64,000 nucleotides of DNA from UBA7477 sp045602925 (GTDB taxonomy: Bacteria; Bacillota; Clostridia; Oscillospirales; Ruminococcaceae), in the NCBI GenBank assembly GCA_045602925.1, contig JAZSCN010000041.1, positions 1 through 64,000 of the forward strand. Direction: 5' to 3'. The translations under genes and the position numbers were made by a program. Numbering within the stretch: position 1 is the first letter of the stretch; the number at the start of each line of letters is the position of its first letter. Of this stretch, positions 1-7,267 are shown one piece after another. The notes under the pieces were generated by a model. That model was not told the DNA's origin. It searched no databases and was given only the letters and a program-made list of their open reading frames with translations.

Positions 1-150
1 ATTATGAATCTTGTAGGAATCCGTATCCTCAATAGCCTTCTGTGTCTTGCTCTTTGTCATGAAAAATCCGACAATACCGATTACGAGTACGACACCAAGT
101 ACGATTGCAACTGTGAGCTTCGATGACGCTCCCTTATTATTTTTTCTCAT
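1..150 (-). CDS. Membrane-anchored protein of unknown function (3' part lies outside the window)
   Basis: An open frame starts with ATG at 148-150 after the ribosome binding site GAGAGGG and runs off the left edge, giving 50 visible residues. It begins with a short basic stretch (MRKNNKGASSK), continues with one hydrophobic segment at about residues 13-31, and then turns polar (TKSKTQKAIEDTDSYKI). The layout matches the neighbouring 188-residue protein, which has the same basic start, a single membrane segment and a DPDSYE-like stretch just after it, so the two look like tandem paralogs. The C-terminal domain is not visible. I do not recognise the family. The expected topology is an N-terminal anchor with an extracytoplasmic domain. 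Confidence 0.7.
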   Translation of the reverse strand, partial: MRKNNKGASSKLTVAIVLGVVLVIGIVGFFMTKSKTQKAIEDTDSYKIHN

Positions 151-170
151 ATTATTTCCCTCTCATATAA

Positions 171-198
171 CAAAGGCTCTGCTTTAACAGAGCCTTTG
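171..198 (-). terminator. Inverted repeat between the two membrane paralogs, possible terminator or attenuator
   Basis: Perfect 11-bp arms (171-181 and 188-198, CAAAGGCTCTG and its complement) flank a 6-nt loop. On the minus strand the arm is followed by TTATATGAG, so the uridine tail is poor, and the ribosome binding site of the next gene begins only about 10 nt later. It may be a leaky terminator for the 188-residue gene or a 5' stem that affects expression of the following gene. Confidence 0.5.
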
Positions 199-209
199 TA
201 GTTAATTAA

Positions 210-776
210 TTAAAGACTAAATGACTCAATCCACTGGAACATATATTCTTCATAGTCTGCAGCGTCTTCATAGTAGCAAGCAGTTGTAACAACATATAAA
301 TAAGCATCATTAACATAATATGCAACTATAAGGTAAGCAGAATCATCTGATGTTTCGAAGAAATCACCTGAATCGTCCTTATATGAATAATAGCAATATG
401 AGCCCTTCTTTGTAACGTTGAGCTTCTCACCGTTTAAAGTGGCATTCTGTGTGTTAATCACAATATCATCAATAGTAAGCTTGTTAACGTTAGCCTGCTT
501 AGCAACAGCAACTGCAGCCTTTTCGTTTTCAAAGCAACCTACTGTGGAAATACCTGTGCTTGTATGATAACCTTCTACTTCTTCAAAGGTTTCAGGAATT
601 GCAATAGTAGAACCATCGTCAAGAGTTACTGTTTCGTATGAATCAGGATCCTTGATAGATCTTTCGTCCTTACCACTGTTAATTAAGAATATAACAACGC
701 CGGCAATAAGGCCTACTACAACAAGGATAATTGTAATAACATTCTGTGAAATACCTTTATAATTTCTTTTTGTCAT
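210..776 (-). CDS. Single-pass membrane-anchored protein of unknown function (188 aa)
   Basis: The ATG start is preceded by AGGAGAAAAAAT. A short basic N-terminus is followed by a hydrophobic helix at about residues 13-33 and a soluble, acidic domain of about 150 residues, probably outside the membrane. The domain has tyrosine-rich stretches (YCYYSYKDD, LIVAYYVNDAYLYVV), ends in an amphipathic FQWIESFSL, and contains two to three cysteines. No catalytic motif is evident and I do not recognise the family. It lies downstream of rpsB-tsf but behind a terminator-like hairpin, and is followed by a gene with a similar N-terminus at 1-150. Its own promoter is not obvious. Confidence 0.75.
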   Translation of the reverse strand: MTKRNYKGISQNVITIILVVVGLIAGVVIFLINSGKDERSIKDPDSYETVTLDDGSTIAIPETFEEVEGYHTSTGISTVGCFENEKAAVAVAKQANVNKLTIDDIVINTQNATLNGEKLNVTKKGSYCYYSYKDDSGDFFETSDDSAYLIVAYYVNDAYLYVVTTACYYEDAADYEEYMFQWIESFSL

Positions 777-798
777 ATTTTTTCTCCTAAAAGCATAA

Positions 799-831
799 CA
801 ATCAAGCGAACTACAAGAGAACGCTTGATTG
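799..831 (-). terminator. Rho-independent-like terminator after tsf
   Basis: Arms of 10 bp (CAATCAAGCG at 799-808 and its complement at 822-831) surround a 13-nt loop and lie just after the tsf stop codon. On the minus strand the hairpin is followed by TTATGCTTTTAGG, a moderate uridine tail. Confidence 0.6.
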
Positions 832-841
832 AACTTAACGA

Positions 842-1762
842 TTACTTACCAATCATTGAAGCAACTTCATCAGCGAAATTGTCTTCCTTCTTTTCTACGC
901 CTTCGCCTCTTGCAAAACGAACAAACTGAGCTACAGTGATGCTGCCGCCGAGTGCCTTAGCTGTATCAGCAACGTACTTACCAACTGTTTCCTTATTTTC
1001 AGCCTTAACGTATTCCTGGTCAACGAGGCAGTTTTCTGTGTAGAACTTGCCTACCTTACCCTCAACAATCTTTTCGAGAACCTGCTGTGGCTTGTTAGCC
1101 ATCTTAGGGTCATCAGCCATCTGTGTAAGCATAATCTTCTTTTCCTCATCGATAACAGATGCAGGAACTGTTGTTCTATCGAGGTAGCCAGGATTCATTG
1201 CTGCAATCTGGAGTGCGCAATTCTTACCAACCTCAAATACCTTATCAGCATCAAGGTCAGTATCAAGCTTAACGAGAACGCCGATGCTTCCACCACCGTG
1301 AACGTAAGGAACGAGAACACCCTCGAGTCTTTCGAATCTACGGATAACCATATTCTCTCTAATCTTGATGAAGAGCTCCTGGAGAGTTTCTTCTACTGTC
1401 ATTGTACCACCACTGATTACTGTAGCCTTAAGAGCATCAACATCAGCTGGGTTCTTTTCGATAATTGTCTTAGCTACTGCTGCAACAAAAGACTTGAACT
1501 CTTCGTTATTAGCAGCGAAGTCTGTTTCAATATTAACCTCGAGAACAACACCAACGTTGCCTTCAACAACTGCTGTAACGATACCTTCAGCAGCAACTCT
1601 GCCTGCCTTCTTAGCCTGTGTTGCGAGACCCTTCTCACGAAGAATAACGATAGCCTTGTCCATATCGCCATCAGCTTCAACAAGTGCCTTCTTACAGTCC
1701 ATCATACCTACGCCTGTTGCGGTCATAAGCTCTTTGATTTCCTTTACAGATACGTTTGCCAT
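842..1762 (-). CDS. tsf: Elongation factor Ts
   Basis: This is the guanine-nucleotide exchange factor that recycles EF-Tu from GDP to GTP in the cytoplasm. The 306-residue product has the usual bacterial length. It opens with the UBA-like domain and the family signature ELMTATGVGMMDCKKAL, followed by the EF-Tu contact region with the TDFAANNEEF stretch at about residues 80-90 and the tandem core repeats. The ATG is preceded by GGAGGAATAGATT. It lies directly downstream of rpsB, the near-universal pairing, with a hairpin between the two that may adjust the Ts:S2 ratio. A hairpin follows the stop. Confidence 0.98.
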   Translation of the reverse strand: MANVSVKEIKELMTATGVGMMDCKKALVEADGDMDKAIVILREKGLATQAKKAGRVAAEGIVTAVVEGNVGVVLEVNIETDFAANNEEFKSFVAAVAKTIIEKNPADVDALKATVISGGTMTVEETLQELFIKIRENMVIRRFERLEGVLVPYVHGGGSIGVLVKLDTDLDADKVFEVGKNCALQIAAMNPGYLDRTTVPASVIDEEKKIMLTQMADDPKMANKPQQVLEKIVEGKVGKFYTENCLVDQEYVKAENKETVGKYVADTAKALGGSITVAQFVRFARGEGVEKKEDNFADEVASMIGK

Positions 1763-1793
1763 AATCTATTCCTCCATTTAATATTCATAGAAA

Positions 1794-1822
1794 ATATGGC
1801 GTATAGTAGCTACACGCCATAT
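1794..1822 (-). terminator. Intercistronic hairpin between rpsB and tsf (attenuator-like)
   Basis: ATATGGCGT at 1794-1802 pairs with ACGCCATAT at 1814-1822, and the inner GTAGCTAC palindrome can extend the stem. On the minus strand the stem runs into TTTTCTATG. A partial terminator here would lower tsf expression relative to rpsB. Confidence 0.5.
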
Positions 1823-1836
1823 CTGTTATTTTAAAA

Positions 1837-2571
1837 TTACTCAGCGTCTACTGCTTCGTCAGCTTCCTGAGCTTCCTCAGCTTCCTGAGTGCCCTGTCTG
1901 CCTTCGAGAATAGCATCAGCCATGCTACCTGCGATGAGCTTTACTGCTCTGATAGCATCGTCGTTACCTGGGATAACGTAATCAACGTCATCAGGGGCAC
2001 AGTTTGTGTCAACGATTGCTACTACAGGAATGCCAAGCTTCTTAGCTTCAGCAACTGCAATCTTTTCCTTTCTTGGGTCAACTACGAAGAGTGCTCCAGG
2101 AAGGCCCTTCATATTCTTGATACCGCCAAGGAACTTCTCAAGCTTCTCGATTTCGAGAGCGAGCTTTGTAACTTCCTTCTTAGGGAGAAGGTCGAATGTT
2201 CCGTCAGTTTCCATTGTGTGAAGCTGTTCGAGTCTCTTAATTCTTCTCTGGATTGTCTTGAAGTTAGTCATCATACCGCCGAGCCATCTTGCGTTAACAA
2301 AATGTGCATTAGCTCTGATAGCTTCTTCCTTGATGGAATCTCCAGCCTGCTTCTTTGTGCCGACAAAGAGAATTTCCTGTCCGTTTGCTGCAACCTCACG
2401 AATGAACATGTAAGCTTCTTCAAGCTTCTTTACTGTCTTCTGAAGGTCGATGATGTAGATTCCGTTTCTTTCTGTGAAGATGTACGGAGCCATTTTTGGG
2501 TTCCATCTTCTTGTCTGGTGACCAAAGTGTACACCAGCTTCAAGAAGCTGCTTCATTGATACTACTGCCAT
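1837..2571 (-). CDS. rpsB: 30S ribosomal protein S2
   Basis: This is a structural protein of the small ribosomal subunit. The 244 residues carry the S2 signatures MKQLLEAGVHFGHQTRRWNPKM at the N-terminus, IYIIDLQKT, NARWLGGMMTNF, and a C-terminal segment with PVVAIVDTNCDP-like and IPGNDDAIRA motifs. The tail is an acidic, repetitive stretch (GTQEAEEAQEADEAVDAE) typical of clostridial S2. The ATG is preceded by AGGAGGAACTACC. It is the first gene of the rpsB-tsf operon and has a strong promoter about 125 bp upstream with a structured leader. Confidence 0.98.
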   Translation of the reverse strand: MAVVSMKQLLEAGVHFGHQTRRWNPKMAPYIFTERNGIYIIDLQKTVKKLEEAYMFIREVAANGQEILFVGTKKQAGDSIKEEAIRANAHFVNARWLGGMMTNFKTIQRRIKRLEQLHTMETDGTFDLLPKKEVTKLALEIEKLEKFLGGIKNMKGLPGALFVVDPRKEKIAVAEAKKLGIPVVAIVDTNCAPDDVDYVIPGNDDAIRAVKLIAGSMADAILEGRQGTQEAEEAQEADEAVDAE

Positions 2572-2597
2572 GGTAGTTCCTCCTAATTTGGTTTTTT

Positions 2598-2659
2598 AGA
2601 TTTTTTGCAAAATCTCCTCCACCCTGTCACTAATGCAAACAACTTTGTATTAAACAAAG
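2598..2659 (-). promoter_or_regulatory. Structured 5' leader of rpsB with a second Shine-Dalgarno-like site
   Basis: Two stems lie between the rpsB promoter and start. Arms 2643-2648/2654-2659 (CTTTGT) enclose a 5-nt loop. Arms 2598-2604/2609-2615 form, in the minus-strand RNA, AGAUUUU-GCAA-AAAAUCU with a GNRA tetraloop. The upstream arm of the second stem adjoins GGUGGAGGAG (2614-2623), a Shine-Dalgarno-like stretch about 45 nt before the real start that precedes no long reading frame. S2 leaders are known autoregulatory targets in several phyla, but whether this matches a described class is not known. Confidence 0.4.
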
Positions 2660-2695
2660 AACCTATGCAGACAAAGGTGTGCGAATTGCTTTAAT

Positions 2696-2724
2696 ATTAT
2701 ACCATATTGAGTCAAATATTGCAA
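2696..2724 (-). promoter_or_regulatory. Sigma-A promoter of rpsB-tsf
   Basis: On the minus strand, TTGCAA (2719-2724), a 17-bp spacer and TATAAT (2696-2701). A TGG directly before the -10 box gives an extended -10. The expected transcription start is near 2689. Confidence 0.8.
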
Positions 2725-2735
2725 GCATTTTCGAC

Positions 2736-3029
2736 TCAATACTTCAACAAATTTTCTACTGAAAAAGTTCGGCGTTTTGTAGAAACTGAACTATCAGAGG
2801 TGTTGACTAAAATAGTATCCTCGCCTATCAGCTCGATATTACTACATTTTATGATAATATCGTCATCTCTGCCAAACATCCCAAAACCTCTTGGTCTTCC
2901 ATAAATGATGAGTGACACCACCGAGGCATCGCTCGTATTAATTTCTACGTCATCTACATATCCCAGCTTTAGTCCGGTTTGCACGCTGACGACCTCTTTA
3001 TTCCTTAAGTCGCTGAAGCTACACATCAT
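2736..3029 (-). CDS. YlmC/YmxH-family PRC-barrel protein
   Basis: A 97-residue protein of the PRC-barrel YlmC/YmxH family, found in spore-forming Firmicutes and annotated as sporulation-associated. Visible signatures are MCSFSDLRNKEVVSVQTG at the start and LGYVDDVEINTSDASVVSLIIYGRPRGFGMFGR in the middle. The biochemical role is unknown. I place the start at the ATG-ATG pair at 3029 because GAGAGGAGAATAGTT sits at the right distance before it; a longer frame to 3083 has no such site and would add 18 atypical residues. It is separated from FkbM by 57 bp. Confidence 0.85.
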   Translation of the reverse strand: MMCSFSDLRNKEVVSVQTGLKLGYVDDVEINTSDASVVSLIIYGRPRGFGMFGRDDDIIIKCSNIELIGEDTILVNTSDSSVSTKRRTFSVENLLKY

Positions 3030-3086
3030 AACTATTCTCCTCTCATTTAAGAGTATCGGTAATAGATATGAGATTATCGGCATGTA

Positions 3087-4163
3087 CTATTCACAAACAG
3101 CGAAAAGATTTGTTTCCCAAGCTGGGTAATATGGAAAATGTCTTATATAAAGCTTATAGTTGTCATTGATGGAAAGAAGCTGCAGAGGTAGTTTAAAAAC
3201 ATCCTGTGCTCTATGATAAAGTGCGACACAAAGCTTAGGCGAAAAGTTTTTAATGGTATATTCTGTGCCGTTAAGTGCTTCCTTCTCTGCGCCTTCAACA
3301 TCATACTTGATATATGTAGCCTCGTTCCCGCTGAGCAAAATATCTACAGAGGTAGCTTTTGTTTCAACGCCTTTTTTTGAGACCTGAGACTGTCTGCCAC
3401 CTCCGGTATTGAACACTAAAGTATCTTCTTTATCCCATGCTGCGGCATTTTGTATTGTTGTATCGTGCATATTCTCTGTAAACAGCGACAGCTTTTTAAA
3501 ATTACGAACATTAGGTTCGAGGGCATAGATATGCTTATAGCTTCCGTTAGTATGCTCTAAAAACTCTCTGATTGTATCGCCGTTATAGGCTCCTAAATCG
3601 ACGTAGGTTTCGTTACAACCAAGCTTTAAGATATTCTGATAGGCTTCGTGTGGAGTTGTTGTGCAACTTCTTAAATAATTAATCTTACCTGTAATTTTAT
3701 AAGCGAGCACATTATAGTAAGTATCTTTGGAAGCATCATCGACGAGTCTATCATACACTTTTTTTATGCTATCAAAATTATTGCATAGCATTTCTTTAGT
3801 AAAAGCGCCAACGCCGATTGCATCGGTATCAGGCGCGAATAGAATATTTCTGCTTTCTATATCATCTATTTTCTCAATCAATGATTGGTATCCTGCTGCA
3901 AAGGCTAGTGCGATAACAAAGTTTCCACAACCGAGTGTAGATTCAACCTCTGATAACTTATGCACGAGGTGGCCCTCAAAGCTATGGCCTCTAACGAACT
4001 CGTCGCTTGCAAATATGCCTGCAACAGCAATATTATATTTTTCAAATTCCCTCATCAGCTTAAGGCAACCGTCTCCCATTCCATAAATGAACACTGGTAG
4101 CTTTGTTTCGCTTAGATATTCCCAACAAGGCTTTAGTTCTAACAGCTCATCAAGCTTATGCAT
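3087..4163 (-). CDS. FkbM-family S-adenosylmethionine-dependent methyltransferase
   Basis: A class I methyltransferase of the FkbM family. Residues from about 180 hold the SAM-binding motif ETYVDLGAYNGDT, then YALEPNVRNFKKL, and the characteristic YIKYDVEGAEKEAL with PKLCVALYHR. The N-terminal half (about 1-130) looks like a separate Rossmann-like region (LPVFIYGMGDGCLKLM), as in FkbM proteins of clostridial glycan or polysaccharide loci. The substrate is unknown and there are no glycan genes nearby to help. Start: GGAGG at 4173-4177 is 9 nt before the ATG at 4163; the in-frame TTG at 4169 is too close. It follows the PH-like gene after a hairpin. Confidence 0.8.
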   Translation of the reverse strand: MHKLDELLELKPCWEYLSETKLPVFIYGMGDGCLKLMREFEKYNIAVAGIFASDEFVRGHSFEGHLVHKLSEVESTLGCGNFVIALAFAAGYQSLIEKIDDIESRNILFAPDTDAIGVGAFTKEMLCNNFDSIKKVYDRLVDDASKDTYYNVLAYKITGKINYLRSCTTTPHEAYQNILKLGCNETYVDLGAYNGDTIREFLEHTNGSYKHIYALEPNVRNFKKLSLFTENMHDTTIQNAAAWDKEDTLVFNTGGGRQSQVSKKGVETKATSVDILLSGNEATYIKYDVEGAEKEALNGTEYTIKNFSPKLCVALYHRAQDVFKLPLQLLSINDNYKLYIRHFPYYPAWETNLFAVCE

Positions 4164-4193
4164 ATTCAATGCCTCCTTTCGTAGAAATTACTA

Positions 4194-4217
4194 GAGCGCA
4201 GCTTGTAAGCTACGCTC
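4194..4217 (-). terminator. Hairpin after the PH-like gene
   Basis: Arms 4194-4204 and 4207-4217 form an 11-bp stem on the minus strand, with one G-U pair and a 2-nt apex. The tail UAGUAAUUUC is poor, so it may be an attenuator that lets transcription continue into the FkbM gene, for which I see no separate promoter. Confidence 0.45.
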
Positions 4218-4228
4218 ATTAAAATCAG

Positions 4229-4615
4229 TTATATTCCGTCGTGGTCACAATCAGAGCCAACCATATCTCTACCTCTGATAGAGTACTTATCTCTCTGAAT
4301 GTTTACGTTCTCCTCAAGCATCTTCATAAAATTACGAGGAGTCTTGATAGATTTAACTTCCTTTACCGGTGAATCGGCATCATTCTTTACATGGACATAA
4401 ACAGTACCGCATCCAAAAAGTCTCTGCATAAACGGAAGCTTTAGACGCTTATCAATAACTCTATAAAGCTCACACTCATCCTCTGAAATTGAAAGGAAGC
4501 CCTTTCTTGTGATAAGCTTTTCCTTAGTTAGAAAATATCTGGTAAATGAAATCGGCAAACCAAATATTGTTCTTTTTTTATCTGTCCATAGATATTCAAA
4601 ATCTTGTTTTTTCAT
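4229..4615 (-). CDS. Small PH-domain-like cytoplasmic protein (bacterial PH family), function unknown
   Basis: The 128-residue product has a central IFGLPISFTRYFLTKEKLITRKGFLSISEDECELYRVIDKRLKLPFMQRLFGCGTVYV stretch. Its pattern (a tyrosine-initiated strand, hydrophobic alternation, then RV.D..L..PF.QRLFG.GTV) is that of the bacterial PH-like domains. There is no membrane segment. I start it at ATG 4615, which follows GGAGGATTGGCAG; upstream codons in frame lack a binding site. It has its own sigma-A promoter and stands alone ahead of the FkbM gene. No catalytic motif is visible. Confidence 0.65.
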   Translation of the reverse strand: MKKQDFEYLWTDKKRTIFGLPISFTRYFLTKEKLITRKGFLSISEDECELYRVIDKRLKLPFMQRLFGCGTVYVHVKNDADSPVKEVKSIKTPRNFMKMLEENVNIQRDKYSIRGRDMVGSDCDHDGI

Positions 4616-4667
4616 CTGCCAATCCTCCTGAATTATTTTGGTCGGTACAATGCAACTATACAAATCT

Positions 4668-4695
4668 ATTATACCACAATATAAAAAAATGTCAA
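4668..4695 (-). promoter_or_regulatory. Sigma-A promoter of the PH-like gene
   Basis: On the minus strand, TTGACA (4690-4695), a 16-bp spacer and TATAAT (4668-4673), with TGG before the -10 box (extended -10). It lies 53 bp before the start codon. Confidence 0.8.
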
Positions 4696-4711
4696 TACCT
4701 TTGACACTATA

Positions 4712-5341
4712 TTATTTATAATTATACAAATATGTTGAAGGAACCTCACCAATAATCACCGTTTCGTTAAGCAGAACTTCCCTTTCAATTAATACATCGA
4801 CATTTTCTGTAGGCATTACAGCTGAAAGTTCGAGATTTATTACTGCGTATATTTTATAAAGCGATTGATTAACACCAACCGATTCTATTGTACTATAAAT
4901 CTCCACATCCGGGCTGCCCACCTGGAATATTTCTATATCGACATCAGGACCTACACCACCTAAAAAGCTTATTCCTGAGAAAGTACCTGCTGGCACACTT
5001 ACTGTACAATTTGATGCTATACTGAGCGTTTCTCCTATATACTCTATTATACGAGATGATATTAAATTAATATGCACATTATCAGCTGAAATACCATTAA
5101 TCTTGCCATCTTCGGAATATGTTACATTAACGAGCTCGTTATAATTACAGCTATTCATAGTTTCTTCGATTGCTTCGTTAATTATTTCTTGTCCAAACCT
5201 TTGACACGTAGAGATGCATATAACCTCGGTATATTCCTTTACTTTAAAATGGACATAAATAGACAGTAAAACAACAAGCGACAAAAGTACTGTAAAAACC
5301 TTAAATAGCTTTTTTGTCCTTTTGGAATAGTATTTTCTCAA
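4712..5341 (-). CDS. yunB: Sporulation protein YunB
   Basis: About 209 residues with one N-terminal membrane segment (roughly residues 13-32 of the frame) followed by a mostly beta extracytoplasmic domain. The motifs INEAIEETM, NVTYSEDGKINGISADNVHINLISSRI, VPAGTFSGISFLGGVGPDVDI and the terminal LIEREVLLNETVIIGEVPSTYL match YunB. In B. subtilis yunB is mother-cell expressed and needed for efficient sporulation. Start choice: GAGGTGAT, a full anti-Shine-Dalgarno complement, overlaps the first ATG (5347), which leaves the TTG at 5341 at the best distance (8 nt). The ATG at 5347 remains possible. No clear sigma-E box was found upstream. Confidence 0.8.
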   Translation of the reverse strand: MRKYYSKRTKKLFKVFTVLLSLVVLLSIYVHFKVKEYTEVICISTCQRFGQEIINEAIEETMNSCNYNELVNVTYSEDGKINGISADNVHINLISSRIIEYIGETLSIASNCTVSVPAGTFSGISFLGGVGPDVDIEIFQVGSPDVEIYSTIESVGVNQSLYKIYAVINLELSAVMPTENVDVLIEREVLLNETVIIGEVPSTYLYNYK

Positions 5342-5417
5342 ATTCATCACCTCGACTATTTTATCTTATTCAACAAGCTTTAGTCAGGTGAGATATTTTC
5401 TATGGGAGAAAACAAAC

Positions 5418-5448
5418 AAGGGTGCTGAGCATAATACCCAGCACCCTT
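5418..5448 (-). terminator. Rho-independent terminator of the tkt cluster
   Basis: A perfect 10-bp stem (AAGGGTGCTG at 5418-5427 with its complement at 5439-5448) with an 11-nt loop is followed on the minus strand by TGTTTGTTTTC. It directly follows the tktC stop and ends the long co-directional run. Confidence 0.85.
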
Positions 5449-5461
5449 AAAAGCAATATTA

Positions 5462-6406
5462 TTACTTACCGAGAGCTTCCTTAACTGTCTTGATAATATT
5501 TTCAGATGAAAGTCCGAATTCCTTAAGAAGTTCAGGAGCAGGACCAGAATGGCCGTACACGTCATTTACGCCTATCTTTACAACCTTGCAAGGTGTTGTT
5601 TCAGCGACAACGTCACATACAGCAGAGCCGAGACCACCAATAATGCTATGTTCTTCAACAGTAACAATTGTGCCTGTTTCCTGAGCAGCCTTAGCGATAA
5701 TATCCTTATCAATTGGCTTGATTGTATGGATGTTGATAACTCTTGCGCTGATTCCTTCAGCCTTAAGAGCATCTGAAGCGATGATAGCTTCGTTAACCAT
5801 AAGTCCTGTAGCAACAATAGTGATATCTGTTCCTTCTCTGAGGGTAATACCCTTACCAAGCTCGAACTTGTATGTTTCCTTATCGTTGAAAACAGGAACT
5901 GCAAGTCTACCGAATCTCATATAAACAGGGCCTTCGTGCAGGATAGCGGCTTCAACTGCAGCCTTTGCTTCTACATCGTCGGCTGGGTTAATGATTACCA
6001 TGCCAGGGATTGTACGCATAAGAGCGATATCCTCATTACACTGGTGGGTTGCACCGTCTTCACCAACAGACATACCTGCGTGAGTTGCACCAATCTTAAC
6101 GTTAAGGTGTGGGTAACCAATTGAGTTTCTTACAATTTCGAATGCTCTACCTGCAGCAAACATTGCAAAGGATGAAGCAAATGGAATCTTACCTGTTGCA
6201 GCAAGACCAGCAGCAACGCCCATCATATTAGCCTCTGCAATACCACAATCGAAGAATCTATCCGGATACTTCTTCTTGAAGATGCCTGTCTTAGTAGCAG
6301 CTGCAAGGTCTGCATCGAGAACATAGAGGTTTTCGTACTTTTCACCAAGCTCTGCGAGTGCTTCGCCGTAGCTTTCTCTGGTTGCCTTTTTAATTACATC
6401 TGCCAT
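5462..6406 (-). CDS. tktC: Transketolase, C-terminal subunit (split enzyme)
   Basis: This gives the pyrimidine-binding and C-terminal domains of a two-gene transketolase (314 aa). It contains the Pyr-domain pattern FFDCGIAEANMMGVAAGLAATGKIPFASSFAMF, GEDGATHQCNEDIALMR, and the C-terminal Rossmann domain with TVEEHSIIGGLGSAV. With tktN it should form one active site that transfers two-carbon units between ketose and aldose phosphates in the non-oxidative pentose phosphate pathway. The ATG follows GGAGGGTTAATAAA, whose GGAGG overlaps the end of tktN, so translation is likely coupled. Split transketolases are normal in many Clostridia. Confidence 0.93.
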   Translation of the reverse strand: MADVIKKATRESYGEALAELGEKYENLYVLDADLAAATKTGIFKKKYPDRFFDCGIAEANMMGVAAGLAATGKIPFASSFAMFAAGRAFEIVRNSIGYPHLNVKIGATHAGMSVGEDGATHQCNEDIALMRTIPGMVIINPADDVEAKAAVEAAILHEGPVYMRFGRLAVPVFNDKETYKFELGKGITLREGTDITIVATGLMVNEAIIASDALKAEGISARVINIHTIKPIDKDIIAKAAQETGTIVTVEEHSIIGGLGSAVCDVVAETTPCKVVKIGVNDVYGHSGPAPELLKEFGLSSENIIKTVKEALGK

Positions 6407-6410
6407 TTTA

Positions 6411-7250
6411 TTAACCCTCCAAGCTCTTTAATGTTTCGTTAAGCTCTGCCATTGCCTGAGCATACTGCTCAGCATTAGGAGCTGTACCGTGCCATGAGCA
6501 CTGATTTTCCATAAATGAAACTCCCTTGCCCTTAACACTCTTCTGAATGATAGCAACCGGCTGATTAACAACTGTTTCAGCTTCATTGAATGCCTTTTCG
6601 ATAGAATCAAAATCATGAGCATCCATTTCGATTACATGCCAACCGAATGCCTTGAACTTATCAACGATTGGGTATGGTGACATAACGTCGCTTACGCTAC
6701 CATCAATCTGAAGTCCGTTATTATCAACAATTGCAACGAGATTATCAAGCTTATAGTGAGCAGCAAACATTGCGCCCTCCCATACCTGACCTTCCTGAAT
6801 TTCGCCGTCGCCGAGAACTGTATACACCTTATATGTATCGCCAGAAATCTTACCTGAAAGAGCCATACCGCAAGCAACAGAAATACCCTGACCGAGTGAA
6901 CCTGATGACATATCTACACCAGGAATGTGGATACAAGGATGTCCCTGAAGGAGTGCACCGATATGACGAAGGCTCTTAAGCTCTTCGTAAGGGAAAAAGC
7001 CCTTCTGTGCGAGAACAGAATAAAGGCCAGGTGCTGTGTGTCCCTTTGAGAGAACAAATCTGTCTCTATCCTGAAGGTCAGGATTGTCAGGGTACACATT
7101 GAGTTTTGCAAAATAGAGGTAAGTAAGAGTATCAGCGATTGAGAGTGAGCCACCCGGATGACCGGACTTAGCGTTATACACTCCTTCGATAATTCCCATA
7201 CGAACCTTGCAGGCTGTGATTTGTAGCTGCTTCTTTAATGTTTCGTCCAT
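6411..7250 (-). CDS. tktN: Transketolase, N-terminal thiamine-diphosphate-binding subunit (split enzyme)
   Basis: The 279-residue product is the PP domain of transketolase. It has GHPGGSLSIADTLTYLYF, RDRFVLSKGHTAPGLYSVLA and the thiamine diphosphate/Mg motif GDGEIQEGQVWEGAMFA...DNNGLQIDG. The stop codon lies 4 bp before the tktC start. It begins with ATG after GGAGGTATAAAC. It sits downstream of lspA-rluD-HAD with a 17-bp gap, so it is probably read from the same transcript. Confidence 0.93.
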   Translation of the reverse strand: MDETLKKQLQITACKVRMGIIEGVYNAKSGHPGGSLSIADTLTYLYFAKLNVYPDNPDLQDRDRFVLSKGHTAPGLYSVLAQKGFFPYEELKSLRHIGALLQGHPCIHIPGVDMSSGSLGQGISVACGMALSGKISGDTYKVYTVLGDGEIQEGQVWEGAMFAAHYKLDNLVAIVDNNGLQIDGSVSDVMSPYPIVDKFKAFGWHVIEMDAHDFDSIEKAFNEAETVVNQPVAIIQKSVKGKGVSFMENQCSWHGTAPNAEQYAQAMAELNETLKSLEG

Positions 7251-7267
7251 GTTTATACCTCCAATAT

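Noticed and set aside
799..831. Hairpin after tsf as a riboswitch
   Set aside because: A simple stem with a 13-nt loop and no conserved ligand-binding core; a terminator explains it.
1298..1834. Plus-strand frames of up to 178 residues opposite tsf
   Set aside because: Antisense shadows of a conserved essential gene, with no start signals.
5462..7250. Transketolase split into two reading frames, as from a frameshift
   Set aside because: Both genes have their own ATG and ribosome binding site, are separated by 4 bp and match the complete N- and C-terminal halves. Split transketolase is normal in Clostridia.
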